Program-made: the position numbers and the translations under genes
Shown: piece by piece, positions 18,579 through 27,284 of the stretch
Layout: every line of letters starts with the position of its first letter
Numbering within the stretch: the stretch's first letter is position 1
The notes under the pieces: generated by a model
What the model was told of the DNA's origin: nothing
What the model saw: the letters and a program-made list of their open reading frames with translations, nothing else
Database searches by the model: none
Origin: Prevotella sp.
GTDB lineage: Bacteria; Bacteroidota; Bacteroidia; Bacteroidales; Bacteroidaceae
Length of the DNA: 64,000 bases
NCBI GenBank assembly: GCA_017619755.1
Contig: JAFZRU010000017.1
Location: 62,001 to 126,000, forward strand
Direction of reading: 5' to 3'

Positions 18579-18586
18579 TAACTTTG
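18579..18586 (+). promoter_or_regulatory. -7 promoter box for the conserved unknown gene
   Basis: TAACTTTG matches TAnnTTTG and lies 36 nt before ATG 18623. It falls inside the frame that could be opened from 18527, which argues against that earlier start. Confidence 0.6.
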
Positions 18587-18622
18587 CCGCCTAATTCACA
18601 ACCAATTCAAAATTTTCACAAC

Positions 18623-19252
18623 ATGGGATTCTTTTCTAAACTCTTCGGAAAGAAAAATAAGGAAGACTTCAAAGTGGGCGGAATGGAGGATTATATGACG
18701 CTCGTCAGAGTGTATCTCCAGGCGGCTTTGGCCGAGAGGCTCGGCATCACCAACCTTGCTATGCTGCCCGACCTGCGAACGTTTAAAACCACTCTCAAGG
18801 TGCCAACGGTCAACAACAAGCTTGGCATTGGGGAGAAAAGCAGGTGCAAGAAGATCATGAAGGAAATTTATAAGACAGAGGACGATTTCTTCAAGGAAAT
18901 CGATGCTACGGTGAAAAAGAACTGCAAGAAAATCACCGACATACAACCCTTCATGCTTCAGTTCCAAAACTTCATGCAAGACCTTATGATGCTCACTGGT
19001 AACTTGATGAAATTGAAGCTGAGAATGCCTTCCTTCTTCAAAAAGGCCATCTACTCCATGACGGAGAAAACTATAGGTGACATCTTCCACAAAAACGACT
19101 ACAAGGACCCGGCGGTGGTGAAAACAGTGCTCGCTGTCAGGCAATACAACATGAAACTCGGCTTCTCACAGAAATGGGTTACCGATTTCGTCTATCAAGT
19201 CGTCATGCTCGCCAAAAAGGAACCAAGGCCAAAGGACGAGGAGGTGAAATAG
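18623..19252 (+). CDS. Conserved hypothetical cytoplasmic protein
   Basis: A 209-aa protein beginning MGFFSKLFGKKNKEDFKVGG, mostly helical with many Lys residues and no signal peptide or membrane segment. I do not recognise a named family. The start at 18623 is favoured by the promoter at 18579-18586. The amphipathic start (FFSKLFGKK) resembles the N terminus of many small Bacteroidetes proteins and may touch the membrane. It has its own promoter and precedes the zapB-like/zapA/rny unit. No function proposed. Confidence 0.75.
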   Translation: MGFFSKLFGKKNKEDFKVGGMEDYMTLVRVYLQAALAERLGITNLAMLPDLRTFKTTLKVPTVNNKLGIGEKSRCKKIMKEIYKTEDDFFKEIDATVKKNCKKITDIQPFMLQFQNFMQDLMMLTGNLMKLKLRMPSFFKKAIYSMTEKTIGDIFHKNDYKDPAVVKTVLAVRQYNMKLGFSQKWVTDFVYQVVMLAKKEPRPKDEEVK

Positions 19253-19271
19253 TCAAAAAGTGCCGTCTTTT

Positions 19272-19303
19272 TTTGGTGGTTTTGAAAATTTGCAGTAATT
19301 TTG
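19272..19303 (+). promoter_or_regulatory. Full Bacteroidetes promoter (-33 TTTG, -7 TAATTTTG) for the zap-rny operon
   Basis: TTTG at 19272-19275 and TAATTTTG at 19296-19303 are 20 nt apart, the expected spacing. ATG 19321 follows 18 nt later. Confidence 0.7.
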
Positions 19304-19320
19304 TACGCAAATTGTAAATT

Positions 19321-19614
19321 ATGACTGCCGAAGAGAGGACCATAGCGCTTTTTTCCACACGTGTCAGGCAGCTGATGCTGCAGTACAAGCACGTTGTCGA
19401 GGAAAACGAGCAGCTAAGGGAAAAACTCCAGGAGGCCGAGGAGGAGCGAAGGAATCTGTCTGAGCAGCTCCAGGCACGGCAGGAGGATTACAATAGCCTG
19501 ATGACGGCGAAGATGCTCCAGGTGAGTGAGGGAGATATGGAGGCGGCGAAGGCCCGCCTGGCCAAACTCGTAAGGAGTGTCAACAAGTGCATCACGCTCC
19601 TAAGTGAGAAATGA
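19321..19614 (+). CDS. Small coiled-coil protein, ZapB-like in context
   Basis: A 97-aa protein dominated by heptad-rich helix from about residue 20 to 60 (HVVEENEQLREKLQEAEEER). It lies 9 nt upstream of zapA in the same operon. In Bacteroidetes a short coiled-coil gene commonly precedes zapA, and ZapB in enterobacteria is a coiled-coil partner of ZapA, so a division role is plausible. Sequence alone cannot confirm homology to ZapB. Confidence 0.75.
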   Translation: MTAEERTIALFSTRVRQLMLQYKHVVEENEQLREKLQEAEEERRNLSEQLQARQEDYNSLMTAKMLQVSEGDMEAAKARLAKLVRSVNKCITLLSEK

Positions 19615-19623
19615 CGTGGAATA

Positions 19624-19932
19624 ATGTCTGAGGAAAACAAGGAGAAACTGCATATCAGGCTGCGCGTCTGCGACTCCGAAATCCCCATACGCATCATACG
19701 AGAGGAGGAGGAGGTGTATCGCAGGGCTGCAAGCCGGGTCACAAGTATTGTGAATGTATATAACAATCGTGCTCAAGGTAAGAAAAGCACGATTGATATC
19801 CTTTACATGGCGCTTATTGACATCGCGCTCAAGTATGAGAAAGAGGTGAAGCGCAATGACACCAAGCCTTTCAATGATATTCTCGCCACACTCACCAAGG
19901 AGATAGAGGAGGCACTGGATGACAACCGCTGA
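19624..19932 (+). CDS. zapA: Cell division protein ZapA
   Basis: A 102-aa ZapA-family protein: KLHIRLRVCDSEIPIRI as the N-terminal beta segment, then EEEVYRRAASRVTSIVNVY and the helical dimer/tetramer region. ZapA crosslinks FtsZ protofilaments at mid-cell. It is flanked by the coiled-coil gene (9 nt) and rny (54 nt), the usual Bacteroidetes order. Confidence 0.85.
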   Translation: MSEENKEKLHIRLRVCDSEIPIRIIREEEEVYRRAASRVTSIVNVYNNRAQGKKSTIDILYMALIDIALKYEKEVKRNDTKPFNDILATLTKEIEEALDDNR

Positions 19933-19986
19933 CAGGGCGGCTGTGCGAGAATACCATTTACTAAACTCATATACTTTAATTTTAAC

Positions 19987-21528
19987 ATGGATCTAATAGT
20001 TGCTATAATCATCGCCATCGTGTGTCTTCTTGTCGGAGGCGCCGCTGGCTACATGATGTTTCTACACGTCATCAAGGGAAAATACAACGAGATGATTGAG
20101 ACCGCTCGAAAGGAGGCCGACGTCATCAAAGACAAGAAAATGCTGGAAGTCAAGGAGAAATTCATCAACAAGAAGGCCGAACTGGAAAAAGAGGTGCAGG
20201 CCAGGAACCAGAAACTCCAGCAAAGCGAGAACAAGCTCAAGCAAAGGGAGACTTCGCTCAACCAAAAACAGGAGGAATTGGGAAAGAAGAGACAGGAGAT
20301 GGAGCTGAGCCAGAAGCGCATCGACAACGAGAAGAAACTCCTCGCTCTCAAGCAGGAGGAGTTGGAGAAGATGCAGAACCAGGAGCGCGAAAAACTTGAG
20401 GAACTCTCCGGCCTCAGCGCAGAGGAAGCCAAGAGGCGCTTGGTGGAAAGCCTGAAGGACGAGGCACGCACCGATGCTGCCAGCTATGTCAACGAAATCA
20501 TGGACGAGGCGAAACTCAACGCCAACGCGCAAGCCAAGAAAATCGTCATACAGACCATTCAGCGCGTCGCCACGGAGACGGCCATCGAAAATTCCGTCAG
20601 CGTCTTCCACATCGATAACGACGAGGTGAAGGGACGCATCATCGGACGTGAGGGAAGAAACATCCGGGCCTTGGAGGCTGCCACCGGTGTGGAGATTGTC
20701 GTTGATGACACTCCCGAGGCCATCGTTATCTCCGCCTTCGACCCCATCAGGAGGGAGGTGTGCCGCCTCGCGCTACACCAACTCGTGGCTGACGGACGCA
20801 TACACCCGGCACGCATCGAAGAGGTGGTGGCGAAGGTGAAGAAGCAGCTCGACAACGAAGTGGTGGAAATAGGCAAGCGAACAACTATTGACCTCGGCGT
20901 TCACGGACTGCACCCGGAGCTCATACGCATCATTGGAAAGATGAAATACCGCTCCTCTTACGGACAGAACCTGCTTCAGCACGCCAGGGAGACCGCCAAC
21001 CTTTGCGCTGTCATGGCCTCGGAACTGGGGCTCAACCCCAAGAAGGCAAAGAGGGCCGGACTGCTCCATGACATCGGCAAGGTGCCTGACGAGGAGAGCG
21101 ACTTGCCACATGCTCTCTATGGGGCCAAGATTGCTGAAAAATACAAGGAGAAGCCCGACATCTGCAACGCCATCGGTGCTCACCATGATGAGTTGGAGAT
21201 GAACACGCTCTTAGCACCCATCGTGCAAATTTGTGACGCCATCTCTGGAGCAAGGCCGGGGGCCAGGAGGGAAATCGTGGAGGCATACATCAAGAGGCTC
21301 AACGATCTTGAGGCCATCGCTATGAGTTACCCGGGCGTCACCAAGACCTATGCCATACAGGCTGGACGTGAGTTGCGCGTCATCGTTGGTGCCGACAAGA
21401 TGGACGACAAGGAGACGGAAGCCCTCTCTGGCGAGATAGCCAACAAGATTCAAAACGAGATGACCTACCCGGGACAGGTGAAAATCACCGTCATTAGGGA
21501 GACAAGGTCGGTGGCTTACGCTAAATAA
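19987..21528 (+). CDS. rny: Ribonuclease Y
   Basis: A 513-aa membrane-anchored endoribonuclease. It has one N-terminal transmembrane helix (residues 3-26), a long charged coiled coil to about residue 190, a KH domain ([21 protein letters not shown]) and an HD domain ([13 protein letters not shown]) carrying the catalytic His-Asp. It starts mRNA decay at the membrane. A strong terminator follows at 21558-21593. Together with rng this gives the organism two different decay-initiating nucleases. Confidence 0.95.
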   Translation: MDLIVAIIIAIVCLLVGGAAGYMMFLHVIKGKYNEMIETARKEADVIKDKKMLEVKEKFINKKAELEKEVQARNQKLQQSENKLKQRETSLNQKQEELGKKRQEMELSQKRIDNEKKLLALKQEELEKMQNQEREKLEELSGLSAEEAKRRLVESLKDEARTDAASYVNEIMDEAKLNANAQAKKIVIQTIQRVATETAIENSVSVFHIDNDEVKGRIIGREGRNIRALEAATGVEIVVDDTPEAIVISAFDPIRREVCRLALHQLVADGRIHPARIEEVVAKVKKQLDNEVVEIGKRTTIDLGVHGLHPELIRIIGKMKYRSSYGQNLLQHARETANLCAVMASELGLNPKKAKRAGLLHDIGKVPDEESDLPHALYGAKIAEKYKEKPDICNAIGAHHDELEMNTLLAPIVQICDAISGARPGARREIVEAYIKRLNDLEAIAMSYPGVTKTYAIQAGRELRVIVGADKMDDKETEALSGEIANKIQNEMTYPGQVKITVIRETRSVAYAK

Positions 21529-21557
21529 TCTTTACTATACAAGGTATCACTTGCTCG

Positions 21558-21593
21558 GATGGCCACTCCAAAGGGGTGGCCATCGGCATTTTT
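21558..21593 (+). terminator. Rho-independent terminator after rny
   Basis: A 12-bp stem (one G-U pair; arms 21558-21569 and 21573-21584) with an AAA loop is followed by five T residues at 21589-21593. It covers the ATG at 21559, so the next gene must start later. Confidence 0.85.
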
Positions 21594-21606
21594 AAATCAT
21601 CACAAT

Positions 21607-21978
21607 ATGGGATTTGTGTATCATCCGCTTTTCAGGGAGGGAGTTATCCTGGCCGCCATCATCCTTTTAGCTGTCTTCTGCATCGACAAGTCAAGGCAGA
21701 ACCAGCGAACACGCAACGCACTCTACAATTGCATCTACGTGCTTTACGGAGCGGCAACGGCGAAAGTCGTGCAGTTGTTCGCCATCCTTTTCCCGCAGAC
21801 ACTGTGGGGGGAGTGCCTCGCCATGGCCATCGTCGTGGTTGCCACATGGGGGTATGGGCGGCTGCTCAAGCCACAGCATGACATCCCTTGGAACGGCCTT
21901 TTCCGCACCATAGGGTGGGTGGTGATGGTCGTCCTGCTCGTTGTGCAGGCGATGGTGCTATTCAAAGTGGTCGCTTAG
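21607..21978 (+). CDS. Small integral membrane protein
   Basis: A 123-aa protein starting MGFVYHPLF with three or four hydrophobic segments (about residues 10-24, 42-62, 68-82 and 97-120). No family is recognised. ATG 21607 is chosen because the earlier in-frame ATG lies inside the rny terminator. No obvious promoter box is seen in the 28 nt between, so expression may come from read-through. Confidence 0.65.
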   Translation: MGFVYHPLFREGVILAAIILLAVFCIDKSRQNQRTRNALYNCIYVLYGAATAKVVQLFAILFPQTLWGECLAMAIVVVATWGYGRLLKPQHDIPWNGLFRTIGWVVMVVLLVVQAMVLFKVVA

Positions 21979-21994
21979 GCGTGAATGACTATTT

Positions 21995-22047
21995 TTAGGT
22001 ATTACATTTTGCATTTCTCTTCTTTGTTATTATGCAAAAATACCTAA
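21995..22047. promoter_or_regulatory. Inverted repeat upstream of the RIC-LuxR gene (candidate operator)
   Basis: TTAGGTATT plus TTTGCAT (21995-22014) is mirrored by ATGCAAAAATACCTAA (22032-22047). The outer TTAGGTA/TACCTAA heptamers resemble NarL-type half sites, so autoregulation by the downstream LuxR-type protein is possible. It could also be a stem-loop ending the upstream gene. Confidence 0.4.
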
Positions 22048-22109
22048 TTGTAGTTATTGCAAGTGTGGCGGATTTTTCGTTATTTTGCAGAAAAATTGAC
22101 TTGTAGCTT

Positions 22110-23063
22110 ATGAAGAATCAAAAGATGTATGAGGCGGACGACAGTATGATCTCGCTCATACGCGACAACTACAACTTGCTTCAAAGTCTTGGTAGTTTTG
22201 GCATCAACCTCGGTTTTGGTGACAAAACCGTCAGGGAAGTGTGCGAAGAGCAGGGAGTGGACACTTACACTTACCTTGCCGTGGTCAATTTCACCATCAA
22301 CGGATACCGTGACCATGACGACATTTCAAAACTATCCATACCCACGCTGATGCACTACCTCAAGGCGAGTCATGAGTATTTCTTGGGTTTCCAACTGCCT
22401 ACCATCAGGAAGGAACTGGTGGATGCGTTAGACGAGAAGGACAACCTCGCTCGCCTCATACTCAAACTCTATGACGACTATGCCAGGGCCATCAGGTCGC
22501 ATATGAAATATGAGGAGAAAACCGTTTTCCCATACGTGGAGGCGTTGCTCGCCAACGAACAGAGGGGCGACTACGACATCGAGACCTACTCCAAGCATCA
22601 TGGACAGACGGACAGTCTCTTGAGGGAACTCAAAAGCATCATCATCAAATACCTGCCCAGTGACGGTCTGCACAACAACCAGCTATCGGCGTGCCTCTAC
22701 GACATCTACAACAACGAGGCGTGGCTCTCCAATCACGCAGAGGTGGAGGAAAGCATCTTCATACCGGCTATCAGGTGGTTGGAGAGGAAGACCAAACAGA
22801 ACGATGTCTCGGCAAAAATCTCCAGTATGATCAGTCAAAACGACAATGCCGACGCCCTCAGCGACAGGGAGAAGGACGTCATCGTGAGCCTCGTACAAGG
22901 AATGACTAACAAGGAAATCGCCGACCACCTGTGCATTTCCACCAACACCGTCATCACCCATCGGAGAAACATTGCCAGGAAACTACAAATTCACAGCCCG
23001 GCAGGACTCACCATCTACGCCATCGTCAACCACCTCATCGACATTTCCAGCGTCAGACTGTGA
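22110..23063 (+). CDS. RIC/hemerythrin di-iron protein fused to a LuxR-type DNA-binding domain
   Basis: A 317-aa fusion. Residues 12-65 resemble the ScdA_N segment of RIC (YtfE/ScdA) iron-sulfur repair proteins, but the usual Cys pair is replaced (FGINLGFGDKT). Residues 80-225 form a hemerythrin-like bundle with all expected di-iron ligands: His88, His131, Glu135, His163/164, His209 and Glu213, in the HxxxE spacing of YtfE. Residues 248-310 are a LuxR/NarL HTH (LSDREKDVIVSLVQGMTNKEI). It probably senses NO, O2 or redox state through the di-iron site and controls transcription. No receiver domain is present. An inverted repeat lies about 60 nt upstream of the start. Confidence 0.88.
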   Translation: MKNQKMYEADDSMISLIRDNYNLLQSLGSFGINLGFGDKTVREVCEEQGVDTYTYLAVVNFTINGYRDHDDISKLSIPTLMHYLKASHEYFLGFQLPTIRKELVDALDEKDNLARLILKLYDDYARAIRSHMKYEEKTVFPYVEALLANEQRGDYDIETYSKHHGQTDSLLRELKSIIIKYLPSDGLHNNQLSACLYDIYNNEAWLSNHAEVEESIFIPAIRWLERKTKQNDVSAKISSMISQNDNADALSDREKDVIVSLVQGMTNKEIADHLCISTNTVITHRRNIARKLQIHSPAGLTIYAIVNHLIDISSVRL

Positions 23064-23110
23064 ACAGTGGATATAGTTGCTCGTTCTAAACCAAAAAAAA
23101 GCGAAATTTT

Positions 23111-23141
23111 TTTGAGTTTAGATGGTTTTGTCGTACCTTTG
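23111..23141 (+). promoter_or_regulatory. Full promoter (TTTG, 19-nt spacer, TACCTTTG) for the PASTA-rluD-ddl operon
   Basis: TTTG at 23111-23114 and TACCTTTG at 23134-23141 have consensus spacing. The leader to ATG 23214 is about 65 nt. Confidence 0.7.
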
Positions 23142-23213
23142 CACGATGTAGCAGCCCATGCGCCCTGAAGAGGCAGGAAGGGCAGCACCTCACAAACCCC
23201 GAACAACGAAAAC

Positions 23214-24026
23214 ATGGCATCTAACAACTTCTTGAAGAAAATCCTTAACCCATGGCTGTGGCTTAACATCCTTGCCATGGCAATCATCGTCATCCTCATT
23301 AGCATGGGGCTGCGATATGGACTCGACCTCTACACTCACCATGGACAGACGGTGGAGGTGCCGTCCATCCTTCACAAGACCTACAACGATGCTGAGGACA
23401 TGCTCGACAAGGTGCACCTCGACATCGTGGTGAGCGATACCGACTACGTGAAAACCATGCAGCCCGACTGCGTGCTGGAGCAGTCGCCCGCACCAGGGGA
23501 GATTGTCAAGCCCGGAAGGCTCATCTACGTAAAAATCAACGCCTCTTCCACTCCCAGACGGCCTCTGCCCGACATCATCGACAATAGTTCGCTGCGCGAT
23601 GCCCAGTCCCGCCTCACCGCCCTCGGTTTCCAACTTGGAGAGCCGGAATACATCCCCGGTGAGAAGGAGTGGGTGTATGGCATCAAGACGCAGGGGAGGC
23701 AGCTCGCCACAGGCGACCGTGTCTCCATCGAGGACCCCCTCGTCATACAGGTGGGCGATGGTCGGCGTGATATGAGCCAGCCCGTCACCTACATTGACAG
23801 CAACACCTACTATTTCGGCGAGGAGGAGGAAGAAGAGGAAGAGAAACCGCAGAAGGTGCGCCCGCACTACCGACGTCCCGTTGAGCGCCGCGAGGGGTAT
23901 CGAGCCGAGAGCACTGAGCCGTCGCAACCTGCCAGTGCTACTTCCTCGTTCACCAAGGTGGACATTCCCTCTGTCACCACGGCACCCACCGTTCCATCTG
24001 CCCCCAAGCCCGTGAAAACCGAATGA
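23214..24026 (+). CDS. Membrane-anchored PASTA-domain protein
   Basis: A 270-aa protein with one N-terminal transmembrane helix (about residues 12-33) and then two or three PASTA-like repeats (VEVPSILHKTYNDAEDMLDK, LPDIIDNSSLRDAQSRLTAL). An acidic run (GEEEEEEEE) and a Pro/Ser/Thr-rich tail follow. PASTA domains bind peptidoglycan stem peptides or beta-lactams in Ser/Thr kinases and PBPs; here no kinase is attached. Its operon contains ddl, fitting a cell-wall link. It overlaps the rluD-like gene by 4 nt. Confidence 0.85.
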   Translation: MASNNFLKKILNPWLWLNILAMAIIVILISMGLRYGLDLYTHHGQTVEVPSILHKTYNDAEDMLDKVHLDIVVSDTDYVKTMQPDCVLEQSPAPGEIVKPGRLIYVKINASSTPRRPLPDIIDNSSLRDAQSRLTALGFQLGEPEYIPGEKEWVYGIKTQGRQLATGDRVSIEDPLVIQVGDGRRDMSQPVTYIDSNTYYFGEEEEEEEEKPQKVRPHYRRPVERREGYRAESTEPSQPASATSSFTKVDIPSVTTAPTVPSAPKPVKTE

Positions 24027-25111
24027 CAAGTCAGGAGAAAATGGAAGAGACGCCTTTCTTCGACACCGACGAGCTGGATGACGAGTCCCCACAATTATAT
24101 GAACATTACCGATTCGTGGTGGACAAGGGTCAGGTGCCGTTGCGCATAGACAAGTACATGTGCGAAAAAATGCAACACGCCAGTCGAAACCGCATACAGA
24201 AGGCGGCGGAGGCTGGCTTCGTGCATGTCAACGACTCTCCCGTCAAGAGCAACTACAAGGTGCGTCCGGGCGACGTTGTCACCCTCATGCTCGACCGACC
24301 TCACTACGACACCACCATTGAACCGGAGGACATTCCCCTCGATGTGGTGTATGAGGACGATGCCGTGATGGTGGTGGACAAACCCGCCGGCATGGTGGTG
24401 CATCCGGGATGTGGAAACTTCAGCGGAACCCTCGTCAACGCCATCGCATGGCATCTTCGGGATTTGCCAGGATACGACCCCAATGACCCCGAGGTAGGGC
24501 TGGTGCACCGCATAGACAAGGACACAACGGGTCTTATCGTGGCTGCTAAAACACCGGAAGCGAAAAGCAACCTTGGACTGCAGTTCTTCAACAAAACCAC
24601 ACACCGCAGCTATGTGGCGTTGGTGTGGGGCAACATCACCGACGACACGGGAAGAATTGAAGGGAACATCACCCGGGATCCGAAAGACCGCACACGCATG
24701 ACCGTGGTCGACCCAGAATCGGGCATTGGAAAACCCGCCATCACCCATTACCGCGTCGTGGAGAGACTGGGATATGTCACACTCGTGGAATGTCGGTTGG
24801 AGACAGGGCGCACACATCAGATCAGGGCGCACATGAAGCACATTGGGCATCCGCTCTTCGGCGACGAGAGATATGGCGGAACGGAAATCCTGAGAGGGGA
24901 GAGAAGTTCCACTTATAAGGCGTTCATTCACAATTGTTTCAAGATATGCCCGCGACAAGCCCTGCATGCCAAAACACTCGGCTTCGTGCATCCCGTCACG
25001 GGAAAGCAGATGGACTTCGATTCTCCCATGCCCGCTGACCTGGCTGCCCTCATCGACAAGTGGCATGTCAAGATGAAAGGTGACGAATACAAGCAAATAG
25101 ACATTTCATAA
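24023..25111 (+). CDS. RluA-family 23S rRNA pseudouridine synthase (RluD-like)
   Basis: A 362-aa protein. An S4 RNA-binding domain lies near residues 38-95 (RIDKYMCEKMQHASRNRIQK), then the catalytic core with HRIDKDTTGLIV (catalytic Asp) and the GRTHQIRAHMKHIGHPL motif. Length and the S4 domain fit RluD, which modifies helix 69 of 23S rRNA. Its first ATG overlaps the PASTA gene stop (ATGA), and ddl follows 15 nt later. Confidence 0.9.
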   Translation: MTSQEKMEETPFFDTDELDDESPQLYEHYRFVVDKGQVPLRIDKYMCEKMQHASRNRIQKAAEAGFVHVNDSPVKSNYKVRPGDVVTLMLDRPHYDTTIEPEDIPLDVVYEDDAVMVVDKPAGMVVHPGCGNFSGTLVNAIAWHLRDLPGYDPNDPEVGLVHRIDKDTTGLIVAAKTPEAKSNLGLQFFNKTTHRSYVALVWGNITDDTGRIEGNITRDPKDRTRMTVVDPESGIGKPAITHYRVVERLGYVTLVECRLETGRTHQIRAHMKHIGHPLFGDERYGGTEILRGERSSTYKAFIHNCFKICPRQALHAKTLGFVHPVTGKQMDFDSPMPADLAALIDKWHVKMKGDEYKQIDIS

Positions 25112-25126
25112 TACATTCGTAAAAAA

Positions 25127-26128
25127 ATGAAAGACAAAAGAACCATCGCCATCGTTTGCGGAGGGGACTCCTCCGAGCACGACGTATCGTTGCGATCGGC
25201 ACAGGGACTCTACTCCTTTTTCGACAAAAAACGTTACAACGTTTATGTGGTGGACATCAAGAAAAACGACTGGCACGTGTACCTGCATGACGGAACCACC
25301 GCTCGCATTGACCGAAACGACTTCTCTTTCATGGAAGAAGGGAAGAAGAGGGTTTTCGACTATGCTTACATTACCGTCCACGGCACACCGGGAGAGAACG
25401 GATTGCTACAAGGTTATTTCGAACTCATCGACATGCCATACAGCACCAGTGGAGTACTCGTGGAGGCCATGACATTCGACAAATTCGTTCTCAACCAGTA
25501 CTTGAGAGGATACGGAGTCAGTGTGCCGGAGAGCCTGCTCATAAGAAGGGGAATGGAGCACCTTGTCAGTGACGAAGACGTCATGCAAAGAATAGGCATG
25601 CCATGCTTTGTCAAGCCTGCTAACGATGGGAGCAGCTTCGGGGTCTCGAAAGTGAAAAACATCGACCAATTGGCTCCCGCCGTGAGAAAGGCCATGATGG
25701 AGAGCGACAAGGTCATGGTGGAACAGTTCATCGATGGTGTGGAAATTACCTGCGGTTGCTACAAGACCATGAACAAGGAGGTTATTTTCCCAATCACAGA
25801 GGTGGTGACCAAAAATGAATTCTTCGACTACGATGCCAAATACAACGGACAGGTGGAGGAAATCACACCGGCGAGAATTCCAGCCGACGTGGCAGAAAGG
25901 GTGGGGAAACTCACCAGTGCCATCTACGACATCCTGCACTGCAACGGCATCATCCGCATTGACTACATCCTCACCAAGAACAACGGGGGAGGAGTCAAAA
26001 TCAACATGCTTGAGGTGAACACCACTCCGGGAATGACACCCACCAGTTTCATTCCTCAGCAGGTGAGGGCCGCAGGCCTCAACATCACCGACGTGTTGAC
26101 AGAAATCGTGGAAAACCAATTCGCATAA
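25127..26128 (+). CDS. ddl: D-alanine--D-alanine ligase
   Basis: A 333-aa ATP-grasp enzyme. It has the N-terminal IVCGGDSSEHDVSLRSA motif, PCFVKPANDGSSFGV as the ATP-grasp lysine region, and RIDYI followed by LEVNTTPGMTPTSF as the Mg2+-binding end. It joins two D-Ala molecules for peptidoglycan precursor synthesis in the cytoplasm. Third gene of the operon; the acyltransferase gene follows after 3 nt. Confidence 0.95.
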   Translation: MKDKRTIAIVCGGDSSEHDVSLRSAQGLYSFFDKKRYNVYVVDIKKNDWHVYLHDGTTARIDRNDFSFMEEGKKRVFDYAYITVHGTPGENGLLQGYFELIDMPYSTSGVLVEAMTFDKFVLNQYLRGYGVSVPESLLIRRGMEHLVSDEDVMQRIGMPCFVKPANDGSSFGVSKVKNIDQLAPAVRKAMMESDKVMVEQFIDGVEITCGCYKTMNKEVIFPITEVVTKNEFFDYDAKYNGQVEEITPARIPADVAERVGKLTSAIYDILHCNGIIRIDYILTKNNGGGVKINMLEVNTTPGMTPTSFIPQQVRAAGLNITDVLTEIVENQFA

Positions 26129-26131
26129 AAT

Positions 26132-27283
26132 ATGACCATCCCCGAAGCGTTTGACAGCATACGGCCTTTCGAGCCGGAGGAACTGCCGCAGGCGTACGAC
26201 CGACTGCTCGCAGACAAGCAGTTTGTGGAAGTGCTCTCATTCCTCTATCCCGGAGTGCCTGTGGAGGCCGTCGCCGCCAAAATGAGGCAGTGTCGCACCA
26301 ACCTCGAATTTCAAAAGACTTTTTGCTACACCTTCCTCGAACAACTGCTCCTGAAGGCTGCCAAGGGGTGTGACATGGACACCTCGCAGGTGGACGTGGA
26401 GAAGAGATACACTTTTGTGAGCAACCACCGCGACATCGTGCTTGACTCCGCGCTGCTCGACAAACTGCTCATCGACGCCGGCTTCACCACCACGTGCGAG
26501 ATAGCCATTGGCGACAACCTCCTCTCCCTGCCATGGGTGAGAGACCTCGTCAGGGTCAACAAGGCTTTCATCGTGGAGAGAAGTTTGCCGCCAAGGCAGA
26601 TGCTCTTGGCCAGCAAGAGGCTCGCCGATTACATGCACTTCGCCATCGCGCAGAAGAACGAAAACGTGTGGATAGCGCAACGGGAGGGGAGGGCAAAGGA
26701 CTCCGACGATCGCACACAGCCCGCCATTCTCAAGATGATGGCCATGGGGGGTGAGGGTACACCGGTGGAGAGACTGAAGCAGTTGCACATCGTTCCTCTT
26801 GCCATCTCATACGAATACGACCCCTGCGACTTCCTCAAGGCCAAGGAACTGCAGCAGCGACGTGACACGGCAGACTTCCACAAGGCTCCGGGCGATGACG
26901 TGCGAAGCATGCAAACAGGCATCCTCGGATACAAGGGACGCATACACTATCATTGCGCACCATGTATAGATGAGTTCCTCGACACTGTGGCCGACACGCC
27001 AAAAAGCGAATTGTTTGACAAGGTGGCCGCGCATATCGACAGCGAGATACACCGCAACTACAGACTTTTCCCTGCCAATTTCATCGCGCTCGACATGCTT
27101 CAGGGCGACAACGCCCATGCCGGCAAATATACCAAGGAGGACAAGGAAACCTTCCTCGGGTATTTGGAAGGCCAGTTGGCAAAAATCGACTTGGAGAATC
27201 CTGACGGTGACTTCTTGCGCGAGCGGATGCTCACCATGTATGCCAACCCGGCAAGAAACCAGTTGCTTTTATCCGGCAAGTAG
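26132..27283 (+). CDS. Glycerophosphate acyltransferase-like protein (PlsC/LPLAT superfamily)
   Basis: A 383-aa protein with the acyltransferase HxxxxD box as NHRDIVLDSALLD near residue 95 and a later VERSLPPRQ segment of the LPLAT fold. It lacks a membrane helix, so it is probably peripheral. It may acylate glycerol-phosphate derivatives or other lipid acceptors; the family is common in Bacteroidetes but the acceptor is not certain. Translational coupling with ddl is suggested by the 3-nt gap. Confidence 0.82.
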   Translation: MTIPEAFDSIRPFEPEELPQAYDRLLADKQFVEVLSFLYPGVPVEAVAAKMRQCRTNLEFQKTFCYTFLEQLLLKAAKGCDMDTSQVDVEKRYTFVSNHRDIVLDSALLDKLLIDAGFTTTCEIAIGDNLLSLPWVRDLVRVNKAFIVERSLPPRQMLLASKRLADYMHFAIAQKNENVWIAQREGRAKDSDDRTQPAILKMMAMGGEGTPVERLKQLHIVPLAISYEYDPCDFLKAKELQQRRDTADFHKAPGDDVRSMQTGILGYKGRIHYHCAPCIDEFLDTVADTPKSELFDKVAAHIDSEIHRNYRLFPANFIALDMLQGDNAHAGKYTKEDKETFLGYLEGQLAKIDLENPDGDFLRERMLTMYANPARNQLLLSGK

Positions 27284-27284
27284 G

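Noticed and set aside
18527-18622. N-terminal extension of the conserved unknown protein
   Set aside because: The promoter box at 18579-18586 lies inside it; ATG 18623 follows the promoter properly.
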